From Amoebophrya sp. A120 (taxonomy: Eukaryota; Sar; Dinophyceae; Syndiniales; Amoebophryaceae): a stretch of 64,000 bases of DNA. Of this stretch, positions 1-12,406 are shown in pieces. The stretch spans positions 11,949,832 through 12,013,831 of the forward strand of contig CAJINV010000001.1 in NCBI GenBank assembly GCA_905178155.1, written 5' to 3'. The position numbers and the translations under genes are program-made. The first letter of the stretch is position 1. Every line of letters begins with the position of its first letter. The notes below the pieces were generated by a model. That model did not search any database. It was not told the DNA's origin and saw only the letters and a list, made by a program, of their open reading frames with translations.

Positions 1-2394
1 TAAAAAAAATGCGAATTTGAAATTTGGTACCACATGCAAATGAGAATGGATGTTGAACCTGCAACTGCAATTTACAGAATTTGACTAACATATGCAAGAA
101 GAGCAACCACAGAGATAGTTATCCCCTGCTGCTGCCCAACAGCGTGTAGTTATATCACCTGCGTCAATTGATTGTAAAAGCTACACCGTCCTCGTTGAAC
201 CTGAACATGTGCATCAAACTTCTTACACAGTGTGAAGTAAAAATAGCTCCTCCATTTGATAAGCATGCTGCGCTTGTTTCAATGAATTTTTCTGGTCGAA
301 AACACAAAACGGAAAACTAGTGTGAAGTGGAAAAAAGCAAAGTCGTAGTTACAAGTCCGCAGCGAGAAGAAATCTTTATTGAATTTGTTCCCTACTTTGC
401 GCATATAAGTACGATTTACCGTTTCCCGAGAAGTACTCCCTTTCTTTACAACTTTACGATTTTGTATGTGCAAGACTACAGCTCTTGTTGTGCTATTTTC
501 GGTAGTAGTTTAACTTTGACACAAAAAGCATTTGGAACTAAATACCCTACGGATATGTTTGAGTCGAACGATCTGCGAAAGGAGGACTACAATTATCGAC
601 ACGCTACTACGACCATATAATCAAAAGCAGGGAGGTTGCGAGAACTGATCGGTATGCGCATCTTTTCTGCATCTACTCTTTGCATGGTTATACTGGCTGC
701 CAGTACTTTTTGGGTTGTTTGACAAACGAAATAAACACCCTCCAGAACCTCGGCATTACTCCTTAGGAAGTCCAACACTCACTGGTTACTAGTAGAGGGT
801 TGCACGGTCCGATCTATGTGAACTGTATCAAAAAAAGTATGTGGAGACAATCATGTTTGTGCTCTTTCCAATATCGAATACTCACCGTTTTTGTGTCTTA
901 AACCTGCCAATTTCTTTTTCTCGTTTCACAGTACTCTTATTCAGTCGTAGTTCTTTATCCGAGAGCCAAGTACCAACTAGAAGGTTGCAAATATTGATGA
1001 AGGCGAGAAAAATACACTGCAGCAGCAGAGCAAGAAATTAAGACAACAAGAAAGACTGCTGTACGATGAAGAGTATCTCTGTAGCTGGGCTTGCATTTTA
1101 TCGTTTACTGTTTCTGCATTACACTCCACCAAGTACTAAAAACGAAGTAGCCCCTTTTTTCCCAGCAGATCGTGAGTCCGTTTCGCAGTGTGCAGCGTAT
1201 CTTTGACGGGACGGGGTCTACCGAATCTGCTGGAATAAATATCAATCTGAGCTGTGTTTTCGCCGTCATAGCAGGAAATTTCTAATATTGGGATCGCGAT
1301 GAAATGAAACGCTACGAAGAGAATCTAGATGAAAAAAACGAAACTTCAAGTAGTGGTTCTAGATGCAAGAAAGAGTAAAAAGCTAACTCATGCCTGTCTG
1401 TCTTCTCGCTGAGCCCTCTTCCCTTGGCGGTTGATGGAAAATCGAGAGAATAGCTTGGTATGACAGTTGGCCATTTGCACCCTGGGAATCAAATGGTTAA
1501 TCGAGATTTGAGACGCAAACTGTAACTTTATTGGCATGTTTTTACACGGCATGGTTGTAACCACGTACGAAAAATAAAAAGAAACCAAAGCGAGGTGTTG
1601 AGCTTTGGCATAGCAGCTTGCTTCATCTTGATGGACTTCACGGTTCGTGATGTTCATGAATCGCAATTTCCGTGAACACACGAATCGCAAAATGACGGAA
1701 ATGAATCGGTGACATTTTGGTCGAGGAGCCCCATCGTGCGGACCTTTTCACATCGGTTGACCAAGAAAAGACATCGGCCATCGTCGCACACAACGCACGC
1801 GCAACATCGGTTTTTTTTACATGCTCGAAAATCGTCAAGCACAAGGACAGGCTAGCAACATGGAAAAATCGTATTGATTCGCACGAATTTTCGAAAGGAA
1901 AAAGCAACTCAATCAATCGTAGCAATCGTACACACGACCAATCGTTGCAAGGCGGAAGCAACCCCTTTTTGTCGCCCAAACGGTGATTTCATGTTTCCGA
2001 CCGACCCAATTCTCCCAACAGGAAAACGAAAAACCCCACCAGTGGGCCCACTCTTAGAGTAGGAAAAAAGCTTGGTAACTAGAGGAGTTTGTAGGAGCTG
2101 TTGTGCAGCAAAAGTTTGTAAAACCTCAAACCTAACGAAAACTGTGGAGTCTTTAAAAGTAACTTGAGTCGACGACTCTTTTCAAAAACTTGTGGAGCCG
2201 GAACACTTTATCGTGTCCTGTGGAGCTAATTCCAACCTGTTCAACCACGTGTTGACGCTTGTGCAGCTTGTCTTGATGCGGTGAAGCAAATTACACGACA
2301 AAAATTTCAAGTCAAAAATTTCAAAAACCCCTCCAATACAGGTACTAACCAAAACCCGCTTTTCCTTTTTCGAAAAGCAAAAACTACCAGCAAG
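1..2394. other. 5' spacer without recognisable gene
   Basis: This stretch is AT-rich with short unconvincing ORFs in all frames; none has a recognisable motif or plausible exon series. The last 60 bases before the first gene are pyrimidine-rich and end in an AG about four bases before the ATG at 2395. That could be a 5' UTR or trans-splice acceptor, but I cannot prove either. Confidence 0.6.
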
Positions 2395-5300
2395 ATGGCG
2401 ACCGAAATCAACTACTACATGATGACCAAGGTCGAGAAGAAGGAGGAGGTCTATGCCCCTCTCTCTTCCGCCTTGACGGAAGTGACGGAGAAGATGGAGA
2501 TGGAGAAGAATGTCCTCGGCATGGACGACGAGTCCTACATGAAGCTGATCTTTGGCGGCGAGAAGATGGCCGAGTTCCTGGTCTACATCTCGCGTGTGGA
2601 CGTGTTCTCGCACAACTTCTCCACCGTGATGTCCGATGATTTGGAGATGCTGGCGGTGCTGAAAAAGCTGAAGTACCTATCCCGCGTAAAAACGTCTCCA
2701 CCCCATAGTTGTCATTCAGATTTGCAAGCACAAGAGCATTTGTAGTGCGCATCCCCATGATAGGCATTTCCGATCGTGCTTTGGACCTTGTAATGCTGTA
2801 AACAGGATGAGCAGATGGATTTGTAATGCGACTTCCCTTTCTAAACTGCATCACACTAGAGCCTGGAATTTGTAATGCGTGACTCCCAAAACTTCGAAGT
2901 TTGTGTTGCAAAATCCCCATCTCGACTCTGGTGTGGGGATGTTTTTGCTCAGGATAGTACTCGCTGAACCTCCCCGTCGGACAGCTGCTCGCGCTGGTCG
3001 AGGACACCTTCAAGCTGTGCCTGAACGACGTGATCGCTTCTTGTATGCAGCAGATGCGCAAGCTGCTGGCCAACCGCGTTTCCGCGGATAAGAAGCAGGC
3101 GAAGGGGTATTTTTATCAGCTGTTCAAGGACGTGCTGAAGGCGGAAACGTCCGTGATTCCGCGCAAGATTATTGAGATGTACATGGAGAACGCGGAGGCG
3201 CTGGAGTCCATCGACCCGCACGCCGTGTACCCCACCTCCATCTACCGCCGCTGCGACGGGCTGACGCTGGCCACCGAGAACGCGCAAACGATTGAAGCGT
3301 TGATGGAGACCAGTCTGACGACCACGATCAAGATCACGCAGAACGTGCTGGACCCGGAAAAGAACCATTTGTTGAAGTCGGTCTACGAGCCGCTCGGCCG
3401 CGTCGTGATTCTCATTGACGACAAGTGCGATGAGTTCGGCTACTCGCAACAGCTGCGGAACTACTTCGCGCACTTCAAGATCGACGTCATTCTGATGGTT
3501 TTCGGCGGGAACGAGATCGACAAGGACATGTCCAACGTGGAGCGAATCCTTGTTTCCTTGAAGGCCAAGGGCGTGTGCCGCAACGAGCCGGTTTTGATCG
3601 TGGGCGGTGGCGTGCTCGCGGACATCGCGGGCTTCGCGTGCGCGCTGTACCACCGCAACACGCCCTACGTGATGCTGTGCACCTCCATCGTGTCCGGGAT
3701 CGACGCCGGTCCAAGCCCGCGCACCTGCTGCGACGGGTTCGGGTACAAGAACCTGTACGGTGCCTACCACCCGCCCATCCTCACCCTGACCGACCGCGCG
3801 TTCTGGGGCACGCTGAAGAAGGGCTGGGTGCGCCACGGCATCGCAGAGATCATCAAGATGGCAGTAGTTAAGGACTTGAATTTATTCGAGCTCCTCGAGC
3901 AGGCCGGCCCGAAGTTGGTGCAGACCCAGTTCGGCTCCACCCCGGAGTCCCAGAAGGACCCGGAGTTCATGCAGCTCTGCGACGCCATCGTGGGGAAGGC
4001 GATGCTGGGCTACGTGAAGTCCGAGTACGGAAACCTGTGGGAGACCCACCAGTGCCGCCCGCACGCCTACGGCCACACCTGGTCCCCGGGCTACGAGCTG
4101 CCCGCCGGCATGCTGCACGGCCACGCGGTCGCCACCTGCATGGGCTTCGGCGCATACTTGTCGTGTATCAAGAAGGGGTGGATCTCCGAGACCGAGATGA
4201 AGCGCATTCTGAACGTGATTTCCACCATGGAACTCTCCCTCTGGCACCCCATCATGGACGACACCGACACCATCTACGAGTCCCAGCGCAAGATGACCGA
4301 GAAGCGCGGCGGCAACCTGTGCGCGCCGGTGCCGAAGGGTTCGATCGGTATGTGCGGGTTCATCAACGACATGCCCAAGCAGGAGCTCCACGACCGCCTG
4401 CAGGCGTACAAGCAGCTCCTCCTGGACAGCAAGTTCGCCCGCGACGGGCTGGGCATCGAGGTCCACTGCGCCGACGTGGGGCTGCAGGACCCGTCGAGCG
4501 TGATCAAGCCGGCCACCGTCGAGGACAACCTGGCCTGCACCCCGGTGCCGATTTTCGACAAGAACCAGGATATTAGCGACCGGGAGCTGTCCAAGGCGAA
4601 CCTGGACCTTTTGGACAAGAACAACCTCTCCTTCGGCAAGGGAAAAGCGGCCCAGGAGGCGTTGCTGCCCGACGCGTACCGTGTGTCCTCTGACGAGGTC
4701 CAGTTTTCCCCCGAGCACAACAAGAAGAAGGCGCAGACGTACCAGGACTGGATCGCGTCTGTGCAGCAGGACCGCAACGCCAACTGGAAGAACAACGTCG
4801 AGTTCGAGATCCAGCCGGACACGCCGCTGCCGCCGCAGTGCAACCACGTGCAGATGTTCGCGGACGACGTGGTCGAGAACTACGCGGTGAGCCACTCGAC
4901 GCCGGCGAGCAAGGCCATCCAGCACGCGGCCACGGTGACGCAGGCCGAGAAGTTATTCATGCCCTGCATGGTTGGCTCCCTGGAGGCGAACTTTTTGAAG
5001 ATGCAGACCATGATTTGCGGCGCCAAGAAGGTGTTGGACGTCGGTACCTTCACCGGCATGTCCGCGCTCGCGTTCGCCGACGGCGGCGCGGAGAAGGTGG
5101 TCACGTTGGAGGTGGATCCCAAGATCGCGCAAGTGGCGTCCAAGATCTTCTCGGATACCGGCTATTTGGAGCAGAACGTCGAAGATTCCGTCATCGATTT
5201 GCGCGTGGGGGACGCGGTGGCGTCCATGCGGCAACTGCAGATGCAAAAGGAACAGTTCGACATCATTTTCCTGGATGCCGACAAGGAAAACTACGTCAAG

Positions 5301-5606
5301 TATTACAACCTCTGCATGGACCCGGCGCAGCCCCTGCTCGCCCCGAACGGGATTATTCTGGCGGACAACAGCATGTGCGCGTTGCTGTACGACCAGGATA
5401 CGGATGAGCGCTCCACCAAGTTGCACGAGTTCAATCAGCACGTGAAGAACGACCCGCGGGTGGAGCAGGTCATGCTCACCGTCCGTGAGGGTATCACCAT
5501 GATCAAGCCGAGGAATGGTATGCGCTCCGTGGCCTCCATGGACATTTCCACGCAGTACATCGAAACCGACTTCGACGGCTCCTCGGCGGCCAGCGACGTG
5601 TTCTAA
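2395..5606 (+). CDS. 2-demethyl-4-deoxygadusol synthase / O-methyltransferase fusion
   Basis: Predicted bifunctional enzyme that cyclises sedoheptulose 7-phosphate to demethyl-4-deoxygadusol and then O-methylates it, the first steps to mycosporine-like sunscreens. Exon 1 starts at ATG 2395 and exon 2 runs 2958-5606 to TAA. The gap holds an introner. If it is cut at its target duplication (2674-2957) the protein is about 975 aa; a GT-AG cut (2686-2957) adds four residues. The dehydroquinate-synthase-like domain (about 160-570) shows GGGVLADIAG, the metal-site Glu in RHGIAEIIKM and His in PHAYGH and LHGHA. The methyltransferase (about 720-975) shows the SAM motif LDVGTFTG and the FLDADKENY metal-binding motif. 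The fused architecture is known from dinoflagellates. No signal peptide or transit-like hydrophobic segment is visible at the N-terminus. The close relative 2-epi-5-epi-valiolone synthase cannot be excluded by eye. Confidence 0.9.
2678..2956 (-). mobile_element. Introner family A, copy 1 (reverse orientation)
   Basis: A 279-bp element inside the cyclase gene. Its left end reads TATCCCGCGTAAAAACGTC. Its right end is the inverted counterpart, TATCCTGAGCAAAAACATC when reverse-complemented. The near-duplicate flanks GTACC (2673-2677) and GTACT (2957-2961) look like a 5-bp target duplication. The interior matches the reverse complement of copy 2 at 54168-54446, e.g. the stretch around 2700-2775. 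Removing 284 nt joins K-Y-S-L in frame. A GT-AG alternative (2686-2957) is also in frame. Strand is given relative to copies 2 and 3. Confidence 0.85.
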
Positions 5607-7806
5607 ATTGCGTCGTCAGTGGCAAAATGTGAAAATCGAAAATACTTGTGAAAATTACTAAAAGTATTCAAGCTCCGCAGTAAAAAAAAGCAGTAGCATG
5701 AAATTTAAAAAAGCTCTACAACGAACAACTCCTCCGTAGTATGACACCGTATGTACTTGTTCTCTTTTGATGAGAAAGGTAAAAAGAACAGAAAACTGTT
5801 ACCAAGCATAATTTAGAAACACGAGGGAAGAGTCGAACTACGACCTTCCTGCTGAAGAACACTAGCTATGTATGTAGTTACGTTCATCTTCTAGAGTCTT
5901 TGATTTGATCCAGTTTTTGGCGCTCGTGCGAGACTCTTTCGTGCTCTAAATCTTTATCCTCACGGACCTACAACGACAACTATTCGGAACACATTTTGGT
6001 GGTGGTTTGAAGCTACTGCTTTCAAAAATTCTTGTGTGCAGAGAAGTATGCAACTTTGAATGACGAAAGCTGGTAATCGCAATATTCAGTGTATTGCTGG
6101 AGGTGTGCAGCAATTTCTTACCGATTGGAGCTCTATTACAGGGATACGTAATCAAGTTTTGACGTAGATATCTAGGTATGTATTCCAAGAAATAAAAAGC
6201 AGAATTTGCGGAACACCGTCGAGGTGCTATCTTCAGGTTCCGACTTCGACAGTCATACAACCATAATGTAGATAAGGGAAGTAGACGAAACACGTAGATA
6301 TCGTGGCACTGAAAAAAATTATAAAAACATTTCACTCGCCAGATCGAAGGGCTCGGGCGGAGCTATTCTCTCGATTTTCGGAAAAGTATGGTACTACTCC
6401 GATGAACGACCAAGCACTACATGATAATATCGAAATACCTATTGTATTAATTTAAAAAAATAAAAAGTAATTGGGAAGTACGACAAAAATTTTGTGGACC
6501 TACCTTTTTTTATTTTTTGTGCAGTCGCTGGAGTTGCTGGACGTGCCACGGTTTTTTCTTTCCGTCAAACGGCGGAAAGAATTTCGAGGCGCTGAAAGAC
6601 TCCTTCCATCCTATTTTCACTTTCCTGTATTGACGCGTATAAATATTATGTATGTTTGTTTTCGTGACTAGCCGGCAAGTAGAGTTTTTAGTTAGGTCGT
6701 GGTATACGCTAGTTATGCATTTCGTTTCTGCGGTGAACCGGTACCCACGGGCGCAAAACGATCGACCAAATGCTAACTAGGGGAGCACCCACGTGGTAGG
6801 CTGGGCGCAGCGCTACTTGGTCGTAGTGCTCCAGCTTCCGCCATGTGGGACCCCGTGGGCAGAAGTATCCACACTCGCGCCGCGCCCATTTCTAGCTAGG
6901 GACTCACGTAGTCGCTTCCTTCTTCATTTTCCAAAAAACCCCTCACAGGATGTGCTTTCACAATTATGCTCAGTTCGCTATGCTACAGTGCTTTTTTTCA
7001 AACTTCCCTTTGGGATTTTAGTTTTCAATATATGAAAACTGTATGGTTTCGTTTGGGAAATGAAAAGAGATTCATCGCAACTACACCTTTTGAAGCGACC
7101 TAATTACATGCTGCTTCTGTCATAATTGGCTGCTGGGCAGCCGTGTGTGTTTCTTTTCCAACTTCCATCACCGTCGTGTGTCGTGGATCAAGCAAGGAGG
7201 TTTTTATCCATGGGCCAGGGCCCGTGCGGGTACCGGCGCGCTACTAATGTCAATGCAAGATCATATCCGTATCACACCGAGAAGGTGATATCTACGATGA
7301 TCGTGATTTTCCCGTCGCAGGGCAAAGTGAATGCGATCCTCATGTCTCTGGCTTTTGATGAGTCAGAGACTTCGTGTCTGCGAATGGGATTAACTTTCAC
7401 TGGTACAATAGAAGAAAGAGAAACACACGGCACACCCACTATGGTCGCTCGAAAAGAAGTGCGCACATCATTGTCCTTCCTGTTGCGGAGAGAGTTATGT
7501 CTTGCATTACATTTGCGAACGACCTTCATCTGAGTATCTATGACAAAGGTAGTGTTACCTTCGATTACGATTTGCGGCTTTCATCAATGACATAAATGCT
7601 ACTGCTAAATTGACATCTTGCTAATCGCAATCTGGTGCTCATTCTTTTTCGCTTATCGTTTTCATTCTGCAAAATTCAAATACAATGTAAAGTTAGAAAC
7701 TACCGACTCACCGAAGATTCCTGCCACAAAGGAAAGCGCAATACTTTTGCGAATTTCTACCCCACATTCTTGAACGGTTTCAAAGCCCGCGTGCACCTCC
7801 GCGAAG
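5607..7806. other. Intergenic spacer
   Basis: This 2.2-kb stretch has no coding signal I can support. It is AT-rich except for a GC-richer patch at about 6730-6910. No RNA gene or clear repeat was recognised. Confidence 0.55.
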
Positions 7807-10800
7807 ATGAAACCGAATGAGACCGGCTGGGTGTTGTTCTCGACTGAGGAGGAGGACAAGCTGTATCGTTTGGAAGACCATGGCGCCGCCGAACCTGAAC
7901 TGGTGGAAAAAAAGGCCAGCGACAACGACCTGGCGACAGAGCCACTCGAGGTGGACACGTTGGTGGCGCAGCTGCAGGACGCCATCCAAAAACTGCCAGA
8001 GGAAGGCATCGGCAAACTGGAGCCGCAACGAGCAGGCGCCGACTGTGGGGCGCCTGTTTTGAAAGGTTTGGGCCTGCTGAAAGTGAGGCGGAGCCTGGAA
8101 TTTCTAGACAAGATTGCTAGCAACGAGCGGGAGGGGCTTCGTGGGCAGCGTCTGGCGCAGGAGGTAAACGAAATGCAAGGCAATTTAGACGAAGCCAGGA
8201 AAATGTTTGCCGAGCGGTCGCGACAACTCGCCCTAATGCGTCGCAACGGTGACAATGACAAATCCTCAGCGAGGGGCGCCAGCGCTAGTGCCCCGCCGAA
8301 TACAGTCAATGCTGGTACTTACTTATGTGCGTGCGCCCTTTCCGGCGCCGGCGCTGGGCTGGAGACTTCGCTAGCTATTTTGTTTTTTTGCGATTCGATG
8401 TTGTGTTCGTGTGCTGTTCGGAGTTGTCTACTGATTACAGATTAGTATCGCGCGGAGTACCACAAGAACTTCTGCTCGATTCCGGGGTAGATCGTAGCAA
8501 TCGGATTGCTACGATCTGAACAAGTGCAGTAAGCAAGTTCATTCGACGCACTATTCAAAAACCCAGGCGCTAGCGCTGCAACTTCTGCCATAGTTGGTCC
8601 TTCTCCCAGCTCCAGTATTAGCACGACAGCGGGGCGCCGAACTGTGTTCGTCAAGTTTCCTTCTGGGTACAAGTACGACAACGAGAAGTATTTTCGTGCC
8701 GACCACGCGGATGTTGGAAAGCAGATCGAGGCGATCGTAGGACGCGAAGCCGTTTTGGAGTACACAAACAAAAACGCCCATGGGGAGCCAGTGCAACACG
8801 CGGAGGCGTTGTTTCGAAGCGAGGCGGACGCGGCGAAGGTTGTGGAAAAAGGAGAGATCAGGCTTGCCAGTACAGGAAAGGTGGTTGAGCTTCGCTGGTT
8901 TGACCATGCGCGCCAGGGCCAGGCCTGTCGACCGCCCGCACCGCGAGGTCGACAAGGGCCGTCTCGTCCCCGATCCCGCTCTAGGCATCCGCGACTCACT
9001 CGTTCCAAGCGTCGGCCGTCGCGCTCCAGGCTCCCGCGATCCCCTTCCACACCTCCGCACCGCCGCGAGTACACGTCTCGGCAACTCCTGCACGGGTCTC
9101 GGCGGGGCGTGCGCGTGCGCAGCCGGTCGCGGCGAGAGCGGTCTGTTTCGTCTCGAGTGTCGCGATCCCGGTCTTCGAGTGTAGCGTCACGTCGGTCACG
9201 ATCGCGTCACAACCATGGACGTCCAGAACGGCGCCGCGTCTCATCTCGCCGGGGGAGCAGCAGTAGGGAAGATTCGTTGTCCGTGCGAAAATACCGAAAG
9301 CGCGACCAGGGTCGTCTTTCGGAAGATGATCCGCGGCAAAGCGAGAAACATGTTGCCCCAGACCATGGTTCGCGAGGTACGTTCTGGCTTTTGTTTTCCT
9401 GTAAAACACACAGGGTCTTCTTCCTTACCCTTGCGCGAGTCCGGCAGAGAAAATTATTCTAATGTCATTGCAAAAATGGAAGTCAGTGGACACAATTTTT
9501 ACGGTCTTTGATCGGTTCCGTTTTCTAGTTTGGTCAATACCGACTCTTAATTCACATCGCAGATCAACATAGAGACACTTCTTTCGCCGGCGGATCGGGT
9601 AGCGGGCAGTCCGCTGTTATTACGAACCTGCGTCCTCTTCCGTTGTTTGTACGAAACAGGGACCAAGCCGCGGCTGGAACGCCCGACACACCAGCTGCAA
9701 AAAAGACCGTGCACTTTGAGGAGGTGAACCACGAGCATCAGATCTCGCCGATCGGCGTTCCATCTACCGGACGGAGCAGCCTTCTAAAGGAAGAAGCAGC
9801 AGACAATGACGTAATCAGTGACGAGAGCGATCAATTTTTGATCGATGGAGATGAGGATGAGAATTATCAACTTGCTGAGCAGCCGGAGGACTACAACCAG
9901 AAAAGCCCGGCTGAAGAGCGAGAGCGTGACGAGTTCGGAGAAGTAGAGCTCGACCATGATAAGGTCGACGCACCAGAAGTGAAAGAAGAGGAAAAATGTA
10001 AAGAGCTCGACCATGCTAGGGTCGATGTACCAGAAGTGAAAGAAGAGGATAAAGGTAAAGAGCTCGACCATGATCAGGTAGACGCACCAGAAGTGAAAGA
10101 AGAGGAAACAGGTGCAGATATGTAGTTTTTATTTCTTGAAGATCCTGAACGTTTCAGTGTTATCGTCGCGTAGGTTTTTGCGCCATCTTCGAGACTGAAA
10201 GCGTTTCAGCGTTTCAATTATTGCATTTGATTTTCCCGCAGGTCACGATGGAGAAGTCGTAGAACAAGAGCGTCCTGTAGTACTTGTGCCTCAACCCGCT
10301 CCCCTCCAGCCGCAGCTCCTACCACCGGAGACGAAAGCGGGTTTTGACGCAGCCGTTGCGGCGTTAATGGAGAAAAAAGACAGCGCCAAGAAGTTGCGGC
10401 AGCTATGCGACCAGAAGGGAGGAATCATTCGTGACGCCAAGGACAAAAATACGGAGCTCTGCCAGAAAATTCTGGTCTACGGAAAAGACAAAAGCTCCGA
10501 CCGCGAGTTTTTGGAGAACGTGTACCGATTCGTCTTGGAAAAAATCGAGCGGGAACGAGAGGAGGGGAGGAAAATATGCGCGGCGGTGCGGGAAAGTGCT
10601 GATATTTCGAACTTTGACGAGGTGGAGATTCAGACGAAAGCCCGCGAGGAACAGGACCGAAAAACGAAGCTTCTGGAGGACCTCGCAAAAAAAGTTCTGA
10701 ACGCAGTCAAAGCGTGTCCCCCGCCCGGAGATGTACCAATGTTTGAGCTGCGTAAAACGCCTCTATTTTTTAGCTTTATTACGGTGGTCAGGTGGCTCTC

Positions 10801-11111
10801 GCGCTGTAGTAAGTAGTTCCTCAGGCCGAGTTCTCTATTTCACTAGAGATCTTCGACGAACGTCGAGAGTGACAATGATGATGCGTTGTATGCAAAACCA
10901 TTTGATAAAAACTCAGGGTACGAAATTGGTCAAGGACGCGATCGACTTCTTTCGAGCCGAGAAGAACGTAGCCAAACGAAAAGAATTTCTGGCGAAACAG
11001 AATAAGGAAGACAAACGGGCGTTCCTAGCTGGCGAAAGTAAGCAGGCAAGTGACGATGAGCTGGACACCCTGGTTTTGGCAGAGCTTCAAAAGTTTTCGT
11101 TCCTTCAGTAA
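7807..11111 (+). CDS. RS-domain protein of unknown function
   Basis: Proposed exons are 7807-8314, 8567-9376 (start could be 8534), 9563-10111, 10242-10751 and 10849-11111. All phases agree and give about 879 aa. The N-terminus is acidic and probably helical. A compact segment around residues 195-290 (TVFVKFPSGYKY onward, with alternating hydrophobics) could be an RRM-like fold. An arginine/serine dipeptide-rich RS region follows (about 290-430), as in splicing or RNA-binding proteins. Next come three acidic 19-residue tandem repeats, then a charged helical C-terminal half ending at TAA 11109-11111. Donors are GTAC or GTGC types; acceptors end in AG. The family is not recognised; a nuclear RNA-processing role is inferred only from the RS region. 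The last intron's acceptor (10848) is the least certain joint. Confidence 0.6.
9946..10116 (+). repeat. Three 57-bp tandem repeats encoding acidic 19-mers
   Basis: Three consecutive 57-nt units encode variants of ELDHDKVDAPEVKEEEK. They differ at a few positions and keep frame within the RS-domain gene. The pattern is a recent in-frame tandem expansion. Confidence 0.9.
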
Positions 11112-12406
11112 TCGAATGCTGCAGCTTCTTGGGCGTCGCAATGCTTTGCCATATTCTCATCCATCTCTTCCAGGTATCGTACACTGACTTCGTAACAAAG
11201 TCTAAAGAACTAGTCTGTGCAGCGCATCAGAAACAGTCCAGATCAACGTACTTCGTACAATAATTTCGTGACACACGTCAGTACAGCTCCCTATTCATGG
11301 ATTTCATAAAAAAGTAGTCTCGCACCATAGGCATAGCGTTCTCGTCTCAAGACAGGCACATATACGCAGTACGAAAAAGTTTTTCCGTCCGAAAGTAGAG
11401 GTAGAGCAGTTCTGCCGTTCTAGTATCGGATTCTTCAAAAGAACCGAAAGGTCTCTGGTGTTCGTACAAAAAGAAGTACCTATAGCTATGCCATGAAACG
11501 AAAACAAAAAGTGAGAAAAGTCGGTGTCTCGCCCTCTTCTTTGTGAATTAGGACAAACGTAATCGAGAAATAAGAAATGCCGTCAACAAGAACAGAACCG
11601 TCCAAACGCAATCCTCACGTGCAAAAAAGAATCGTGCTTCGTATTTACTCTTTCCTTCCAAAAGTAAAATGCGAGTATTCAGGTATTTTTTCCCACGCAA
11701 AAAACAGCCACAGGACTCGGTTTATCGTCTCGCTTCTTCCCCGGAAGTGAGCTGTAGCAGGAGCGTTTAGAACTGTGGTTTCTTCATCAACTTTTCTTTG
11801 ACTTTTTGTTGAACTTTTAACCGTGTTTTCATAGTAACTTTTCTGCGAGAGTAGTGTTTCTCTTCCACTTTTTTTTGCACGTAGCGACGACAAGAAAGAT
11901 GACGTCGTCCCTGTTTTGTTGAAAATAACATTTGGCAAAGCCAAACCAAGGTCGGTCGTTTTTTCATCTGCTGGTTTTTGCGGAGGTTTCTTGTAATTCT
12001 CAAGTCACTAGCGATGCTGTTATAGGTTGCTGCGCTACAAGTACAAGAGCAAGAGGAGGAAAAAGAGGCGGTGTCTACTTACGACAGCCCTCAACAAAAG
12101 CAAAAATTGTCGTGAAAAATACGTACCCCGTTTGATCACGTATCTTGAAACACAAATTACCCAGAAAACAAGCTTCTGCCTCACCCTGAAGAACTACGCA
12201 TTCACAACGCGCAAAAAGCTTGATTTCGTAGGTGAGGGATCGAATCTGTTTCTGCGTGAGAAAGTAAAGTGTACGAGCACGACGAATCGTCTGCAAGTGC
12301 GGTGAATATTATTAAAAGTACGTCCACCGTAGATCAAGACAGAAATAAGTATCGGCCAAAGTAGCGACCAGAAGTTGTACCTCGACCACGCTTGAACCAG
12401 CACCAG
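11112..12406. other. Intergenic spacer
   Basis: No gene is supported in this 1.3-kb AT-rich stretch. Short ORFs on both strands lack motifs. Confidence 0.55.

Noticed and set aside
3882-4925. 347-codon minus-strand frame under the cyclase gene
   Set aside because: Shadow of the strongly supported + strand enzyme; the composition is an antisense artefact (Val/Leu/His/Arg-rich).
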